Below are positions 46,652 through 60,980 of a DNA stretch of 64,000 bases, in pieces. The stretch is from Albugo candida (taxonomy: Eukaryota > Oomycota > Peronosporomycetes > Albuginales). Numbering within the stretch: the first letter of the stretch is position 1; every line of letters begins with the position of its first letter. The notes below the pieces were generated by a model, which was given only the letters and a program-made list of their open reading frames with translations, did no database searches and was not told where the DNA came from. The translations under genes and the position numbers were made by a program. The stretch lies in NCBI GenBank assembly GCA_040437565.1, contig JBDOQK010000057.1, positions 1 to 64,000 on the forward strand, given 5' to 3'.

Positions 46652-49600
46652 TAATCAGGAAGTGGCACTTCTTCAGTCGACAAAAGAATTCCGTTATCTG
46701 CTGTTCATATATTTATTTCACATCTCGATCGTTAGATCTACTAGGATTTCCGGCTCAAAAGCTGAAGTATGTCCTCTGGAAAGGCATTAACCTACCAAGT
46801 TTTCAATGCTCTTAAGATTTTAGTAGTTAGATCACTCTTCCGCACGTTGCACAAGCGCACTTGAGTCTAATGATCATTCGAGCCGGATACGTAATGATAC
46901 ACCGAACAAAGAAGCTTTTTGCCTAGACTCCAGACACAGTTTGAAACTCAAGACCAGTATACACGCGAGTTTGTCTCTGATACGGGCCTCGACCTGAAGC
47001 AGGAAAATATTAACCCGGTGGTATTCAGAGAGACAATCGGACTCGTGCAATAGCGCTTCTTCGCCTTCTTGGGAAACCATTACAGTGATAGCCTTACCAT
47101 CATTCGGAAAACGCGTTCAGATGAGCTTGCAACAGACATTTTCGATGGATGTCGCCTAATATGTACTTGATCCTTGCTAATGCCAATGATAATGAGCAAA
47201 TCATCATCCACGAAAAGCAAGCGTGCAAACGTTGCTCGAATTGCATGTACTATCTCAGATGCTGCTGCTTGATATCACCATGCTTAAACGCTACCTATCG
47301 AGTAGACTCAAAGACTTCGTCCTTTGATCCAGGATTCCACACACAAAATTGCAGATTCAACCTTCACCTTTTCAAATGCGAGGTCAGCAAACACTCCTTA
47401 ATATGGCAACTCTTTCACAAAAACAATTCAACAATTGTCTTACCAGCTCTTCAACTAGGTCCCTACTGACAAGAAATCTCTTTCCACTTCATCAAACTAT
47501 CAGATATTGTGAATCAAGCTATTAATATTCCAGAGACTTAATTGAGTTTTTCCACTTGGATAAAGGAAGGTAAGCTCGACTACCTCTAGCGCTACTTCGA
47601 TTACCAACCACGCTGTGAGGTTTGGAACCGAAAGTCGAATTGAACGAGCATCACGAGAGCTAATTTAGGGCCATAAACCTGATGCAAAGGTTTGATCAAA
47701 TTTTACTTAAGCCCTGCCTCTGGAATACGTTTCTTCAATGCTGTTCTCTCATCCTTTACTTTGGCTCGACGCTGTGGAAATTTGAGTAGAAAGTCGCTCG
47801 ATTTTATACCTACAATCACGAAAGAACACACCACTGTCCTCTGATTTATGCAAACGGAGCCAGCATAATTTGATTTGAATGTGTAGAGATGATGTTGATG
47901 CACCAGGAAGGTCTCGTTTTATATTAAAGCCTCTATGGATTCTTTCATCTGCGAACGCATTTTCATTTCCTATTAACTAGTGTGACTACACTCAAAACTT
48001 CTTTTGCTACAACTTTCAGTACGTGACTTTCTAGCTGCGTGCGCTTGAACGAGATCCTATCATATAATTCATCGATTTGTATCGAAGTGTAGCTATAATT
48101 TGATCCGAGAAATTAATGAATTGCATCACGCGTCGAATCTGACCCTCACTCGGGCCGGGACTCTCTATGAATTGATTACAATCGGCTCAAGGTGCTTTGA
48201 ATCCGTAGCTAAATTAGTTAAATCTTGGTCGTTGTCGTCTATTTCTAAAGGGATTTGCTCAGGCTCACAATGGTACTTTAGGCATCATTTATCAACACTG
48301 ATGATAATGCGGCCGAGTAGCTGCAAGCATACCATCAACTGGATTACCTCATTTACAGCTCAGGTAGCAAGAGAATTAGGAGATAACGTGAAAAATATGT
48401 CAAATTTCACTTCTGTACAGATCGACGATGCATTACGTGGGAGTTAAATGAACACACCGGGGCGCTTACCAAGGCGCTTACCAAGAAACCGTTGGGAGCT
48501 ACGCGTTCGCATACTACAATATTTGAGTCTTGAGGAGACAGCAGAGCCGCTCATAAGCCAAGCGAGGAAGAATGATAGAGCTGCATCCGAGAATGATGCG
48601 ATCGATCTATTTTTCCCTGTAAGAGATTTTCAGTGCGCCTTCCTAGTTCTTCTCAGTCATAAACGTATTGCGAGTCGAAATTCAACTTCAGTGCTCTAAC
48701 CACCTGCAGCCGTGTTCCAGTTCATATCTTTTCTCTCGGTGATGCGAGTTAAACCTTTTTTTGTGCTTCTCCACTTCTACTAGCCTCATGCATGGGGTTG
48801 AACATGTTCATTGCCGTTAGTTCGCTAATGTCATCGTTCCATCGACACAACAATTTACAGCTTCCTAGAGTTCGATAGGCTCAATTCATCGAGGTGTGAT
48901 TGCTTTTCGCACTTCGGAACGTATTTGATTCAAATTCATTTCTCAAGCTACCTTCAAAACTTTATAATTCTGTATCTTCTTGCATTTGATAACTTTCTCG
49001 CCTTTGTCACGCAGACTTATGGTTTTCATTGCGAAATTTGTTATGTATTCAATCATTTCATCGGCATGCTAGCGTATCTCATTGCCCTATAAAAACTGTT
49101 CACCGATTGCTATACGCTGAAGTCTCAAAAATCTGTTGCATGCGTTAGCGTGCGGTTGTGTACGTCTTTAATATGGCATCCAGAGCCAGCGCGTGAGGAT
49201 ATCTGGACTTGGAGTTTTTTTAATCATGTTCGGTGCGAAGCGAGTTCAAAACCGAGCCAGTCCTGATTGCTTATTTACAAAGATTAAAATGTGAAGATTG
49301 AATACAAATACTTCAAAAAAAATGCTCCCTCGCACTGCCTGGTCCACTTTCCACTCGACATAAGGTACATACTGAACTGCTCTTCATCCGTCGAGGACAC
49401 ACGATGCTTCAGAGACAGCAGATATATCGCTCATTGCTTTTGTGTGATGTTTCCGAGAACGCACAACGCACAACGCACAACGCACATGAGACTTTACCTG
49501 GAACCAGCCGACATCTATTTTCATTACGCTAGCACTTACATTCTGACTTGCTGTGCTGTATGTACTTCGTAAGCAGGATCTGAAAATAGAACTCTAACGC

Positions 49601-50800
49601 CGAGAACCGACGACACATGTCGTCCTCATTGATGTGATCGAAAGTCGACTGATCACGCAGAATGTGATTTTCCATTCCACCCAGTCATTAAAGAAGTCGT
49701 AAGATCAACGAGCGTTGTGCCAAGCGTCATGTTCGTCGCTTGACACGTCAAATACGTCGAGTATTACTATTTGACCCTAAGTAGTGTGGCGAATCTTTGA
49801 TTTCTCCATCATCTGCCTGATCAATCCTTCTCCAGGCTTGGCATTGAACACAATTCGCTCACCACGCGATAGAGTCTTTGATGCTTATCAGGAACTCCGA
49901 TTGACCGTTCTGGAATATAGTTATTTTCTATTTGCAACCCACCACATCCCGCAATGCTGTTAATACTTGTTTGTGGCTTCTTGCAATTAAGCAATCTGCC
50001 AATGCGACGTCGAGAAAAGATACTTGCACGAGCCTGACAGCGTTCAAAATGGATCTCAAGGCAAATGTGTGATTTTTTATGCACACACTTATTCAGCTCC
50101 GGTTATTTTGCACGGCACGATATTGCCCTAATTGCTGATAAAGTTACGATGGTGTGTATTCAACCGTAACGCAGACATGATTGAAAAGGTGAATATGAAT
50201 GCTGTCAACTATGTCACGTCCGTTGCGCATAAGATGACAACCCGTCATCAAACTTATGACACTTGTGATTTGCTACATCAAATTATTTAGACCGCGATCG
50301 ATACTGAATGTAACCATAACGAGGTTTTTTTTAGTATCGTCGTTGTGATCTTTCTCGTAAGTTGAGACGAAAATTTGGAACAATGTTGCACGAGGGTAAT
50401 CGACCAAGAAGAATCATGTAGCCGAAGGCGGGCAAACTGCTGAAGGAAGAAATGAAAAAAACATGTCGGTTAGTCTTATCTAGCAGTCTGGGCGAAGCAT
50501 CAGAATGAAGAGACCACGCAAATTTCAATAAGAACCTTTTTTGGATTGATTTGGCAACTGAGATACTCAGACGCTGTTAGCCAAAACACTTCTTTGCTGT
50601 TTTAATTTTTGGAGGTACCCTGAGAATTCATTAATTCTTTTTTTTTCCCGCACATACCCGTAGGCTCTATTATTTTCTGACACCATATGATTCTTGGATC
50701 GATAAGATACGAGGAATGAGAGACCAGATGGACCAGAAGAGCTATAAATTACGTAAAGGTACGGGTTTGATGGGTGTGAGGGTTTGTACTTGACTGCATT
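46652..50800. other. No identified gene
   Basis: Frames of 60-115 codons occur on both strands, such as 47149-47469 (plus, cysteine-rich), 48100-48447 (plus) and 48448-48699 (plus). None has a recognised motif. A tandem pair GGCGCTTACCAA lies at about 48462-48485. Confidence 0.35.
49458..49485 (+). repeat. Microsatellite AACGCAC x4
   Basis: Four exact tandem copies of the heptamer AACGCAC. Confidence 0.95.
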
Positions 50801-51547
50801 GTGATACTCCGGATTCCAGTGGTCAAATCTGGGTTCTTTCAAGACCACATTCTACGTCCGATACCACTTCTGAACTCACCTTATGCAAAGTTCCTATTGG
50901 CCTCTTTGCAAAAAGGGGCACCTCTCCGCTCGACTGTCTACCCAACATCATATCGTCTTGAAAGCGTCTATACTCTCAACCAATCACGTAATATGTCAAT
51001 GATAGACGTTTCCGTTGAGAGCGCAAAACGAAGTAATCTCGACGATTTGAAGGTCGAAAATCAGCTATTTTCGCTCTACGCCTTTACCGAGTAGAAATGT
51101 TCGTTTTTTGGTTACCGCATTGGTCATTATTTCTTCTAATGAATTAGCGACTCTTTGGATGAGAATACAAACACTTTTCATTGAAGATTTTCGCTTCAAC
51201 GATCAAGAATTGCTCCGTTTCTTGCGGTCCAGTGAATGGAGAAAGCAATCTTTTCAACTTATGTTGGCTATCACATCACTCGTTTGCATGTCTTACTACG
51301 CCTTTCAAAAAGCTACTCGCGCCAGTAGTGGTTGGTTTGATCTTGTTCTGGTAATATGAAGATTCATGATGCATGCATCCGAGCGAATATTTATCGTTTT
51401 TCAGAATGATATTGTCGGTTGTGGACATGGGAACTGCGTCGTAGAAGTTGTTTGTGATCTACCTATTGCATCAACGACAGTGAAGATTGCCTTTTCGTTC
51501 GAGATTATTGCAGCCTTATGTGCCACTGGATCGAAAAAATTGCTATA
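50801..51547 (+). CDS. Partly spliced coding segment, unknown product
   Basis: A frame at 50801-51094 (LLNSPYAKFLLASLQKGAPL, then TSYRLESVYTLNQSRNMS) is followed in another frame by 51108-51350. The latter joins in phase 0, across a clean 54-bp intron (51351-51404, GTAATATG...TTTTTCAG), to 51405-51547, which ends in TAA. The spliced part has a hydrophobic stretch (MLAITSLVCMSYYAF). The intron is well supported by size, sites and frame. How the first frame joins the second is not clear; no good intron spans 51094-51108. I do not recognise the protein. Confidence 0.45.
51351..51404 (+). other. Candidate 54-bp spliceosomal intron
   Basis: The donor is CTG|GTAATATG and the acceptor is CGTTTTTCAG|AAT. 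Removing it keeps the frame open for another 47 codons, whereas reading through meets a stop at once (TGA at 51357-51359). The size fits the 52-bp intron proposed at 17932-17983. Confidence 0.6.
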
Positions 51548-54500
51548 AGGAGTGAATATCCACACCAAGGGCTCATTCAAGTTCCCCAATCGTTAATAAT
51601 GCTATCGTTCAGGCTGCTCACGACGGAATGATACATTCAGATCGAGGTTTGCACTTGCTTCACTCAACCACAATGACATCGATACTACCCGTACTTTCTC
51701 ATAACGTATGTTGAGGAATACTACAGTGGGCAAAGTTAGATATCAACACAGCAATCGGCCTTCCACATCTCGACCCGCCGAAATCGAAATCATTGAAATC
51801 ATCAATCCCAGAATTCCATCCAGTTTGATCGCTTTGCTTGAAAAGTGGTTCCTTCCCGTTTATGAGGATTAAACACACTGGAATGATCACTTATCTTATT
51901 GTTCAATTGGTATTCACTATAAAAATCGTGCATAGTTCGTACGCTGATGCGGAGTCTCTTCTACGGACTCCCTTCATCGTCGTGTTTGGTCGTCTCGATG
52001 ATCTTACAGCAAGTGTGTCAGGTGCTTTCTCAAATTTGGACAGAAGGCGTGTGTAGATTCCAGCTATCTTACAATAGATGAATTAAATTATCCAACTTAT
52101 CTCGATTTGAGCGAAATGATAGAAATGAAAGACTTCGTAATGGACTAAATAGCTGGAAGTCGTATGGACAGTTGCATCCTTACTGCTGGGGACACTCAAG
52201 ACTTTGCTAATCAAGATTTAGTTCTGGAAGGAAAAGGTACCAGATCATGGCGATATTCCACATTATCAGCGTCTCTTTTTGAACGACGATTGCGGGACGA
52301 AGATCGGATAAATTTGATCAATGGAGTGCCAGACATCAATGACTACTGCACGTCATACTCGGTCTCACATTTGTAAGGATACACACACTTCCTTACACAG
52401 ATATGAAAGCAGCCAGCAACGCGCATTGAGAAGTCTATACTCAATCATCGCTAGGAATAGGATGATTATCGACCAAAAGGGAAGAATTGAGAAGCGATAT
52501 TTTTGAGTGCTTGAATCATCTACATTTAGCACGCTCCGAAGCATCCGAACATACGAATACTATGACTGCCTTCAAATATTGCAAGACCTGGCAACCAATC
52601 ACGGAGCAATGAAAACGAGTAGCAAACGCAACAACAATCTGCTTCATACGATTTGTTCTAATAAACGCTCTTGTTGTCACCGTTGTTGGATATCTGGAGA
52701 AAAAGGTACACCAAATTCGTATGGTATACGTACTTCATGAACTACGCAAACAATCGACTTATTTAGTTGCTGATGGTCGTGTATCTTGACCACAAATGAC
52801 ATTGCGGGCAATAATGAGTTGTTCTGAATGTCGGACACTGCTGAGGATCAAGGCTACTATGTTGCGAAAAGTGGACCATAAAGGGTTAAGTAGAAGTGGG
52901 GGTCATCTGGATTTCTTGAGAGCGGTATTTATCCTACACAAGATGGTATTGCTCTTCACATCCGATACTTGAAACAGATGTTACTTTGGCGTTATGAATT
53001 TTGGCAATATGTAAACGGCACCTACTTTTTAACCAATGGATGTATCAGTACATTGCCCATGTTTATTCGAATTTAAAATACCTGTTTGATGCCGTTGTGC
53101 TTTTATCGCTAATATACGTTGTTTCAAACCTTTTTTTATAACCGGTCGCAATGAATAAAATGCTGCATATCAATGTGATGATACGGAGCTGTTATGCCAT
53201 TAAGTGCTACGCGAATCTCATTAATATCAGGCCGACTCAGTTTGCGGCCGGTGTCCGTTAACCTCGTTTTGAGCAATCTTTCAGAACAGCTACTTCTGAA
53301 GAAATTGCTAAGCACACCAAGATACGTTGTACGAGTGGCTGTGATCGTCTGGCACCATCAGAAGTCAACGCATGGTTAATTATCCTAGAATACCTCTGAT
53401 TGTGTGGACCACCTAGTTCAGCTATAGTCAAGCACTCGATCTCAACTATCATCAGTCTGACACAAGCCGAATTGCCGATCTAATCGATTTATTTACATCG
53501 TCACACAAGCAGAATCTCATATCTTTTCGTTTTCATTCTCAGTCACGGTTTGACTCAATGTGGTTAGTGTTTCCTCAATGTTTCATGCCCTCTATACACA
53601 CTACACAGTGTGCTCTCTCAGGGGAAGAAATTGCTGCCGATCCTCTCTGCGGGCACAAACCTTTGAGCATTTGACCATGATCTCCCATAAGAACCGCATC
53701 ATTTAACCAGTGAGATGCGAGCAATGGTTCGTCTTCATCGTGAAGACTTTGTCCGGTATTTAAATCACAAACTATCGGTATAATTATGAGCTCTGTATAC
53801 TTTGCCACAATGCGTGCTATATCCTTCCAACAAGGACATGAGCTGGACGAGGTCCCATTCAGCTCAGCGAATCATCAATATGCAATCAAAGAATGTCACA
53901 AGCTGGTCGATAAACGATTGAACACAAAAGTCCATCAGGATAGCACAACAAGTTGAGAACGTAAGACTTCTATAAAAAATTCCTGGTCTTTATCGGTCAG
54001 AAAACTTCGTCGCGCCACAAGTATCTATTTGCATCTGAATTATGAGCTACGACGCAAAACCCAGGATCAAAAATGGATACCTCCAATTCATGCCGGTCCC
54101 TCTTCTTAAATAAAACTGCTGAGCAAGATGCTAAAATCGCTAAAAAGCAAAGTTCTGTCTCGCCTAGATACAGCAGGTGTTAATGCTCGCGAAGTCAAGT
54201 CGTTACTTGGGCGGCCCTTGGTGTAATTGAGAAAATTTATGCCTCACTAATTAACAGCGATAAGTCTCATCCCAAGAAAATGGCTTGAAGGCACAAAATG
54301 GGAGAATGGAAGAATGCGACTGCGCTAAAAGAATGTTCGTACTGCTGCGTTGGAAACGAAAGTTGAAAGAATTCTTGCGCCTTTCCTTGCCATCAATATT
54401 CTAGCGAGAGGGAGGCTCATGTCGGAGCCTTATCGCGAAAAGTCTTTGCAGAACGAGAGGCTCCAAAAAGCGATTGGCAAATCTGTCCAACGGTACAGGT

Positions 54501-57500
54501 AAGCCAGATCTATGTATACCAACATTGATGTAATTAAGAGCGTTCAGGGGAGCGTTGAAGAGCATCTCAAACGTGAAATGTTGTATTCGTTGGGATCTGT
54601 CTCGTGGCTAAAGCATTATCAGGACGAGCCGTTCATTGTCTCTTCAAAAAGCGTCGAACCGGACGTATCTGTGCCTGCATTACAAACGTGCTTAATGGCT
54701 GGCATTAAAGATCGTGAATAAAGGCAATTATGTATCAATGTGACGTAAAATACGCGCTCAAAAAGTCTATTTGAATCGGCTCCTGAAACGCATCGTCACT
54801 TGAGTCAACGAACACTTTGATATCTAGTGTCCGGAATGGAAGGACTTTGAACATGTGGTCTTGAAGTCCTAAGTGCAGACTCTCATGATCTCAGGGACTC
54901 CAGAAGCTGACGGACTCATCTTAATCGCTTATTTGGACATGGATTGAAAAGCTACAGTCAGAGAAACGTTATCAAGAATCTCTACACGACTCGTAGCTTA
55001 TACGTTGCTTAGAAGACGGCCCTTATCTTTACTTGGAAACCACTTATCAGCGCAATGTTAAGCCATTTCCAGCCTTTGGGCCATTTCCCTTCTTTGTGCC
55101 TGTTTACTTAGTTTTGTGCCTCGCAACGAAAACGGTCACAAGTTGATACGACATTTTACTCGTCAATGAATTCAATGAAAGGTATTCAAGCATCCAAACA
55201 CCTTCCATCTTGAGCATCTGGAAATTGCTTCCGCCGAAAATGATCTCAAATACCTCGGTATTTCGTCAGTCTTAATGATGGCGTGCCCAAAGCTCAAATA
55301 CCCTGACTGCAACCAAGTCAACACACAATCGCCGTCGTTAGGTTCCTCCCTTCCAAGCTCGATCTCGTTCTCGTTAGCTTTTGTGCTGCAATATCGTTCT
55401 CTCTTGGGCCTTAGTGCTTTTTCTAAACTGCGATCACCGAATCCTCAACACGAACATCGGTATATGAGCGCGTATGGTGCAGACCTGACCTTGAAACTGA
55501 CAGGGGCTCTCTTTGTTTATCTATTCACGTATTGGATGGTTCCCTTTTCAAATTTCTTGGTGGATGTACCTCAAAAAGTAAAGGCAGAGGTTCAGCTTTT
55601 GTCAAGAACGAGATGTCTTGCGCAAAGACAAGTCTTCCGGTAATTGACGCACGCACACAAGATCCATATTCTGCATTCATCTAGTCTATTTGAACATCTA
55701 GAAGAATAGCACTACCCCCCAGGACGTCCAAGCGCTACGAATGAATCACGGGCCTATCATCCCGAGAAGTGTTCAATTTACAAGATACAGCAGGTTCAAA
55801 CCTATTGAGTGCCAAGCTGTACACTACACCTGGCACTTTGTTCTAGAGCTGACAGACAATACCGTCGACAACTTTATCACTTGAATTTATCCACGATATG
55901 CAGCTTTATCATCACAGAGAACCAGATGGAATTCTTTAAGGATAAGGTCGAATACACTGACGCATAGAGCCAGGCGTTGTGTGCGGACCGCTAAACAATG
56001 ATGCCGAAACTGTTGCATCGAGAACAAAGCAAATCAGCTTCACTTGCCTCATAGAAGTACCATTCGTCCTTAGTGATGATTAAGAATACCATTGCAATTC
56101 TCAAAAGTACCTCTCGAAGGTTATCAGCGATCGATACACGGCTTGTTGTTACACTTCATTTGAGTATCAACGACTCGATGTTTCAACATTTGATTGTGTA
56201 TTTCCCAGCCCATTCAGAAGTCCTACGATTCATCGTACAGGTAAATGTTATGCTTTCAAGCTCTCCTAAACTCATCAATGCAGTTAAAGGCACAGAATCA
56301 ACGGGTTTTTAGATCCCTTCCAGGTCCTTTTTGGACATACCGTGACGTTTTAATGAAGTCCTTGAAGTCACATAGAAGTCCACAAGTGAGTCTCTCGCGA
56401 TCAATACTGTCGGAATTTTCCTGTCAGAGGCACGTGGAAGCTTCTTTCCGCTCCACACCCAGACAATCCTTCATTTGAAGCGTGAAGCTCTCTGGGTTCC
56501 CAATGCTTACGACGATGTAACCTGCAGCCTCCTTAAGTAATCAATGGACGCACTTTAAGTGCTGAGACACGAGGCTGAATGGGTGTAATGTCGGCTGTAT
56601 CGTGCTACAGTGAAGCGAGTCTATCTCACACTATAATGTCAGCTTTCTCGTATTGGAACATAGGTTCGCTTTAGATTGGAAACTTCCGGGCCATACACAC
56701 AGCCAGATGTTAGTTCTCTTTGCAGCAAAGGAAAAATCATGGGGAATAAAAAAAGAACATCTGCAGAATCTCGTTGTTTTGCTGTCAAGATCAGCTCCCC
56801 GAATAGCTCCCTCAAAAGAGCTAGGCTTGACGCACTTTACAAAGAGTTTATATGGATTCTGTGCTTTCTGCCGATTCTCCAGATGAGACGCTGCTAGAGC
56901 TCGCCAGAAGATCAGTAGATGGGATATATCTTCAGTGAAAGTCAAACAAGCGGCACCTTTCGTTCACAATGAGATTGCCGTTTTGTTACAAAGTTTTGGC
57001 CGAAGTACAACTATTTTACTTGCAATCGTAAAGAAAGCCTTTCTGATCCAATCGAACAGAAGCATGAATAAATTCCTCATCAAACGACCGAATTGGGGAC
57101 ACGGACGCTCTCAAAGAACAGGAGCATCAACTCCCTCCATTTTGGTAGGCTTACGTTTTGTTCAATCTAAATCGATTGCAAGGGACTTTCCTAAGGAAAC
57201 GGCTTCATTGTATTTTTTATTATATCCAATAGTGTCATCAATCCGATGCATTTCAAAGCTTTCCATGTAACGTTGGAGGCTTCTTGATTATCATTTGTAG
57301 AAGAATCCTTTGAGATTGGCTAAATTTTGAAAGGCGTTAGTGCTCGGAAAGCTGTGGATGCAACAAAGAAGCTCTCTCCTGGAACGACAAGAGTGGAATT
57401 CAGAGTCTCTTATAAATAAAGTCCGCTTTGTGCGCCCAAGCATTGAAACGGAGAAAGACCCGATAGCTTTACCATTCCAAGTTGAATGCTATCTTAATCT

Positions 57501-60500
57501 ACTTTTTCTTGGAAATTTGAAATCGTAAGTGGCATTGGAAGCTCTGAATACAATTTTCGTGGTCTCGCTCAAGCATCTGTGACGCTTGAAAAGCAGCGAT
57601 GTCTACAGATCTTCGAAATTTGTATCTTCAGCATCTTTTGAGCTATTACTCGCTCACAGTTTAGACCCCTCGCTGAGCTTTCTGGAATGGGTGGAAGTAC
57701 AAGACGTGAGCTTCACAGACATCAGAGCATTGGCTTCCAGAAAAGAATGTTTCATCGATAAAGTTCTTAGCTGATTCTACTGACTCAAGTAGAATGTATC
57801 GGATCAAAAGACAGCGTATATTAAGACTTCCATCAAGCGGTTCTTTGCGGAATTTTTCAAGCGTCATGAATTGGTATGAACAAAGACTACAACGTCTTAC
57901 ATCATACAATTTTGTCGATTCAACCACGGCTTTATATTATACCGTGCTCGACATTGCTTTTGTCGCTCAAAAGAGACAGTTTGGAAGAGAGCCCTGAACT
58001 GCATCTCCATAGCCGGAGCCTCCGTCCTGGCAAACTATATGTCGCAAATGGTATGTTTGACGTCTTCTTTGGAGCCCTCGTGACATATATCACTGAACTC
58101 CATGTAATCATCAAAACCCTTACATGGACTTTAGCGGCGTTCCTGAGACGCCACTGATTCATCATGTCTGTCAGCATCTCACGAGCAAGAAAATGCCTGG
58201 AATACCGAAAGCTGTTCTTGTACTAGAAACCATTGCTCACTTCTGATCAAACTGTTCTTGATGTCTTTCAAAGAGCTTGAGACGATCCAAATGCCCTCGG
58301 GTCTCCAGATTAATTTGGCTGCCAATATTGACCAGTACACGTATTTGAATCCCAACTGCCGATCGCTTTTGTTTGGCCGCATGCGATGAAACCGAATCAC
58401 ATATCGTTAAAAGGTTGAATTACCTATTTCGTTCTACTTAAGCGAATGCTCCTCTGGGCATTGGCGTCATTTCGACATGGATAACAAAGGGATTGTGAAA
58501 GTTTTACCGCTTTAAACATTGAAACAGCAATTATTTGTGTAGAGCAGTATGAATGGACCAAGCTGCTGCGTCGGCTATACAACGAGCGAATCGTTGTAAC
58601 TGGATGAGAATGCTGGCTGCACTCAGCTGTAACAAACGTATCATCAAATACCAGAACGGACGTAAGGTATGCACCATGAGTTCCTTCATTCGTATCGTAA
58701 TTTCGGGACCGCACCACGAATCCAAAGTTGACTGGAGTAGATTTTTCAAGGTTACGGTTAAGCTATCGAAATTTGAACCGGGGACTATGAGAATTTGGTT
58801 TGTTTGCTTGGATGACGATGACGGAAGTCTTTTGGAAAGGAATTTCTCCGTCTTCCTGACGCGAGTTTGCAGCATTCCATCACTTTATTCGCATTATTTG
58901 ACAGCGTCGGTGTGCAATACTCAAAAGTGACCAAAGATAAAGAACTCGCGAGTGTCGAGAAGCAATTTTCACTCGGTGTACTTGACAGCCGGAAGATTTA
59001 TATGAGGCTATAACTGGCAAACTGCCGCGAGCTTTATCAAGCGATCAAGCAAGACCGGGTAATTGTCCAATGAATAGAGTAGTACTAAAATGGTTGATTT
59101 TTTGAATGTAAGAAATCATATTCATAATTGATATGAAATCCTAAAGTTTCGGGAAATTGAGTCCGTTATGTGCACTCATCAAAGCGCAATAATATTCAAA
59201 GGTTCGATGACGTCGGTATGTAGCGGTCGACTTTGGTTCTCGAGTCCGATTGGCAAACAATAGCTTATCTGCTCATTGCACGAATGATGAAAAGATACGA
59301 AACAAAGAGGGGATACTCGAGGTAGAGAAAAAGTCGATTACAGTACCTCGAAGGAAGTTTTTGAAATGATACCAGTGAGTGGAATCCAGAGATGGTTTTA
59401 TGGAGTAAGAAAACGTGCAATCTGGTCCGAGCACAAGAAATCTACAGTTTCAGGAAATATTTCGAATGAATGGATAATCAATTATAAGGTATCTACCTGT
59501 TCAAAGGAGGCAATGAGGATGGTGATGTTCTGTGAGAGCTGCTTGTATTCGTTATGCTAGAAGAGAAACCGAAAATGTTGAATCGGGAAGGTATCTCACT
59601 TGATGATGAATGGGTGGAACTAGCTTAAGAACAAGATCGCTGAGTTACCGATAGAAGCAACATGGAGCATGAGGACAAATCGTGCAAGGAAGAAGATCTA
59701 CGATTCTAACACGAGCATTCATATGTATCGCAAGACGAGGAAACACATGAGAAGAAAAAAAAGGCTTTTATCGAACCGAACTTAAAATTGCTCAGATCAA
59801 ATCTTGTTTCAATCTAAGATAAGTACTCAAATTCGAAAAAAGCGTCAGAATTGAAGTACAAGTCTGAACAAGAATGGCGTGTGATTGATTACAAATACAG
59901 AAATGAGACAAAAGCGCAAACCTGACAGTGGACGAGAAGCGAGACGAAACGCTCGTAACAACGTTCCGATATTCTCCGAGATCAGTTAAAGGGGATATGG
60001 AGAGTGTGTGATTACTTTTATTCGAACGTGCCTTACTGTAAACCAAGCGTACAAGAGATGACCACGAATCTGGTGACGAAAAAGAATAAAATTGAGAAGC
60101 TCAGAAAGCATACCTAAGCACCTCGACCTCGATACATTCACTTTAGGCCACGATGATACAAGGAATAATTTTGTGTCAGAGAGAGAAACGGTAAGGCGAC
60201 AAGTGAAGAAGTAAGACATCGTTAACGCTATCGATGGTTCTATGATGCTCTGCATGAGCAATTGAAGCAGAAGAAGTTGAACGCCTCCTCAAGCAAGATT
60301 TACATGCCGCAGAGCTCTAGTATGTAATTCAAGCATTTCACACGGCTCTGTTGGATCAGAAAAGTGGTTTGTTCGCCAGAAACGTTGTCTGATAGATGGG
60401 AACGAAAAGTGGTATTGCACAAAAGTACTTAGAACGGGTATAAACATGTGAACGGGTCCGCGTAGTTACGCAAAAAAAAGGAGGAGTCAATCTATTGGAT

Positions 60501-60632
60501 GACAGTTATGCTCAAAGCCATACTGATTTCAAAGAAGCCTGAAGATTTCAGGAACAATGCTCCTGTTCGAAAAGATCTTGACGGGTCCATAGCATTTACA
60601 GGACTGCAAATCCACGAGAAAAATATGAAGAT
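51548..60632. other. Coding-like fragments in shifting frames, none identified
   Basis: Protein-like pieces are frequent on the plus strand, for example about 52520-52980 in one frame with few stops (ALVVTVVGYLEKKVHQIRMV), 54512-54721, 55275-55643, 56935-57270 and 58553-58930. The pieces do not join by obvious introns and I recognise no family. Frames around 59800-60300 are rich in Lys, Glu and Arg (SELKYKSEQEWRVIDYKYRN) and look coiled-coil-like. Confidence 0.3.
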
Positions 60633-60980
60633 GTGTCAATGACGTCACCGACTCGTTCCCTGCTTGAGGAACTTGCAAATGCTTTCCGTTTCTTGGCAGC
60701 CCGCTTTACAGAAAAAATAAACTACACCCTGCAGCAGTCGACAATACAGCTGAAAAGATATATTAATTCTATCAGGTCAGTTATGGAACGCATGGACGAT
60801 GAGAAAAAAACGCTGCAAATACTGCGTATTTACTATCAACAACAAAAAGGAAGCACTTATCAAGAAAAGACAGAGCCTATAGAGCAACCTGTAAGTTCTA
60901 TGACGGATGATTACAAGCAATCTCTGGAGCATCATGACGATTACTTTGCCGAGCTAAATACCATCATAACCCGACGATAG
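60633..60980 (+). CDS. 115-codon open frame, coiled-coil-like, unknown
   Basis: It starts at an alternative codon in the plus frame, with ATG near the beginning, and reads SLLEELANAFRFLAARFTEK, then RSVMERMDDEKKTLQILRIY, then a Gln- and Glu-rich tail. Hydrophobic spacing suggests a long helix. It may be an exon of a larger gene, because a charged frame lies just upstream and frame fragments continue downstream. No family is recognised. Confidence 0.35.
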   Translation: MSMTSPTRSLLEELANAFRFLAARFTEKINYTLQQSTIQLKRYINSIRSVMERMDDEKKTLQILRIYYQQQKGSTYQEKTEPIEQPVSSMTDDYKQSLEHHDDYFAELNTIITRR

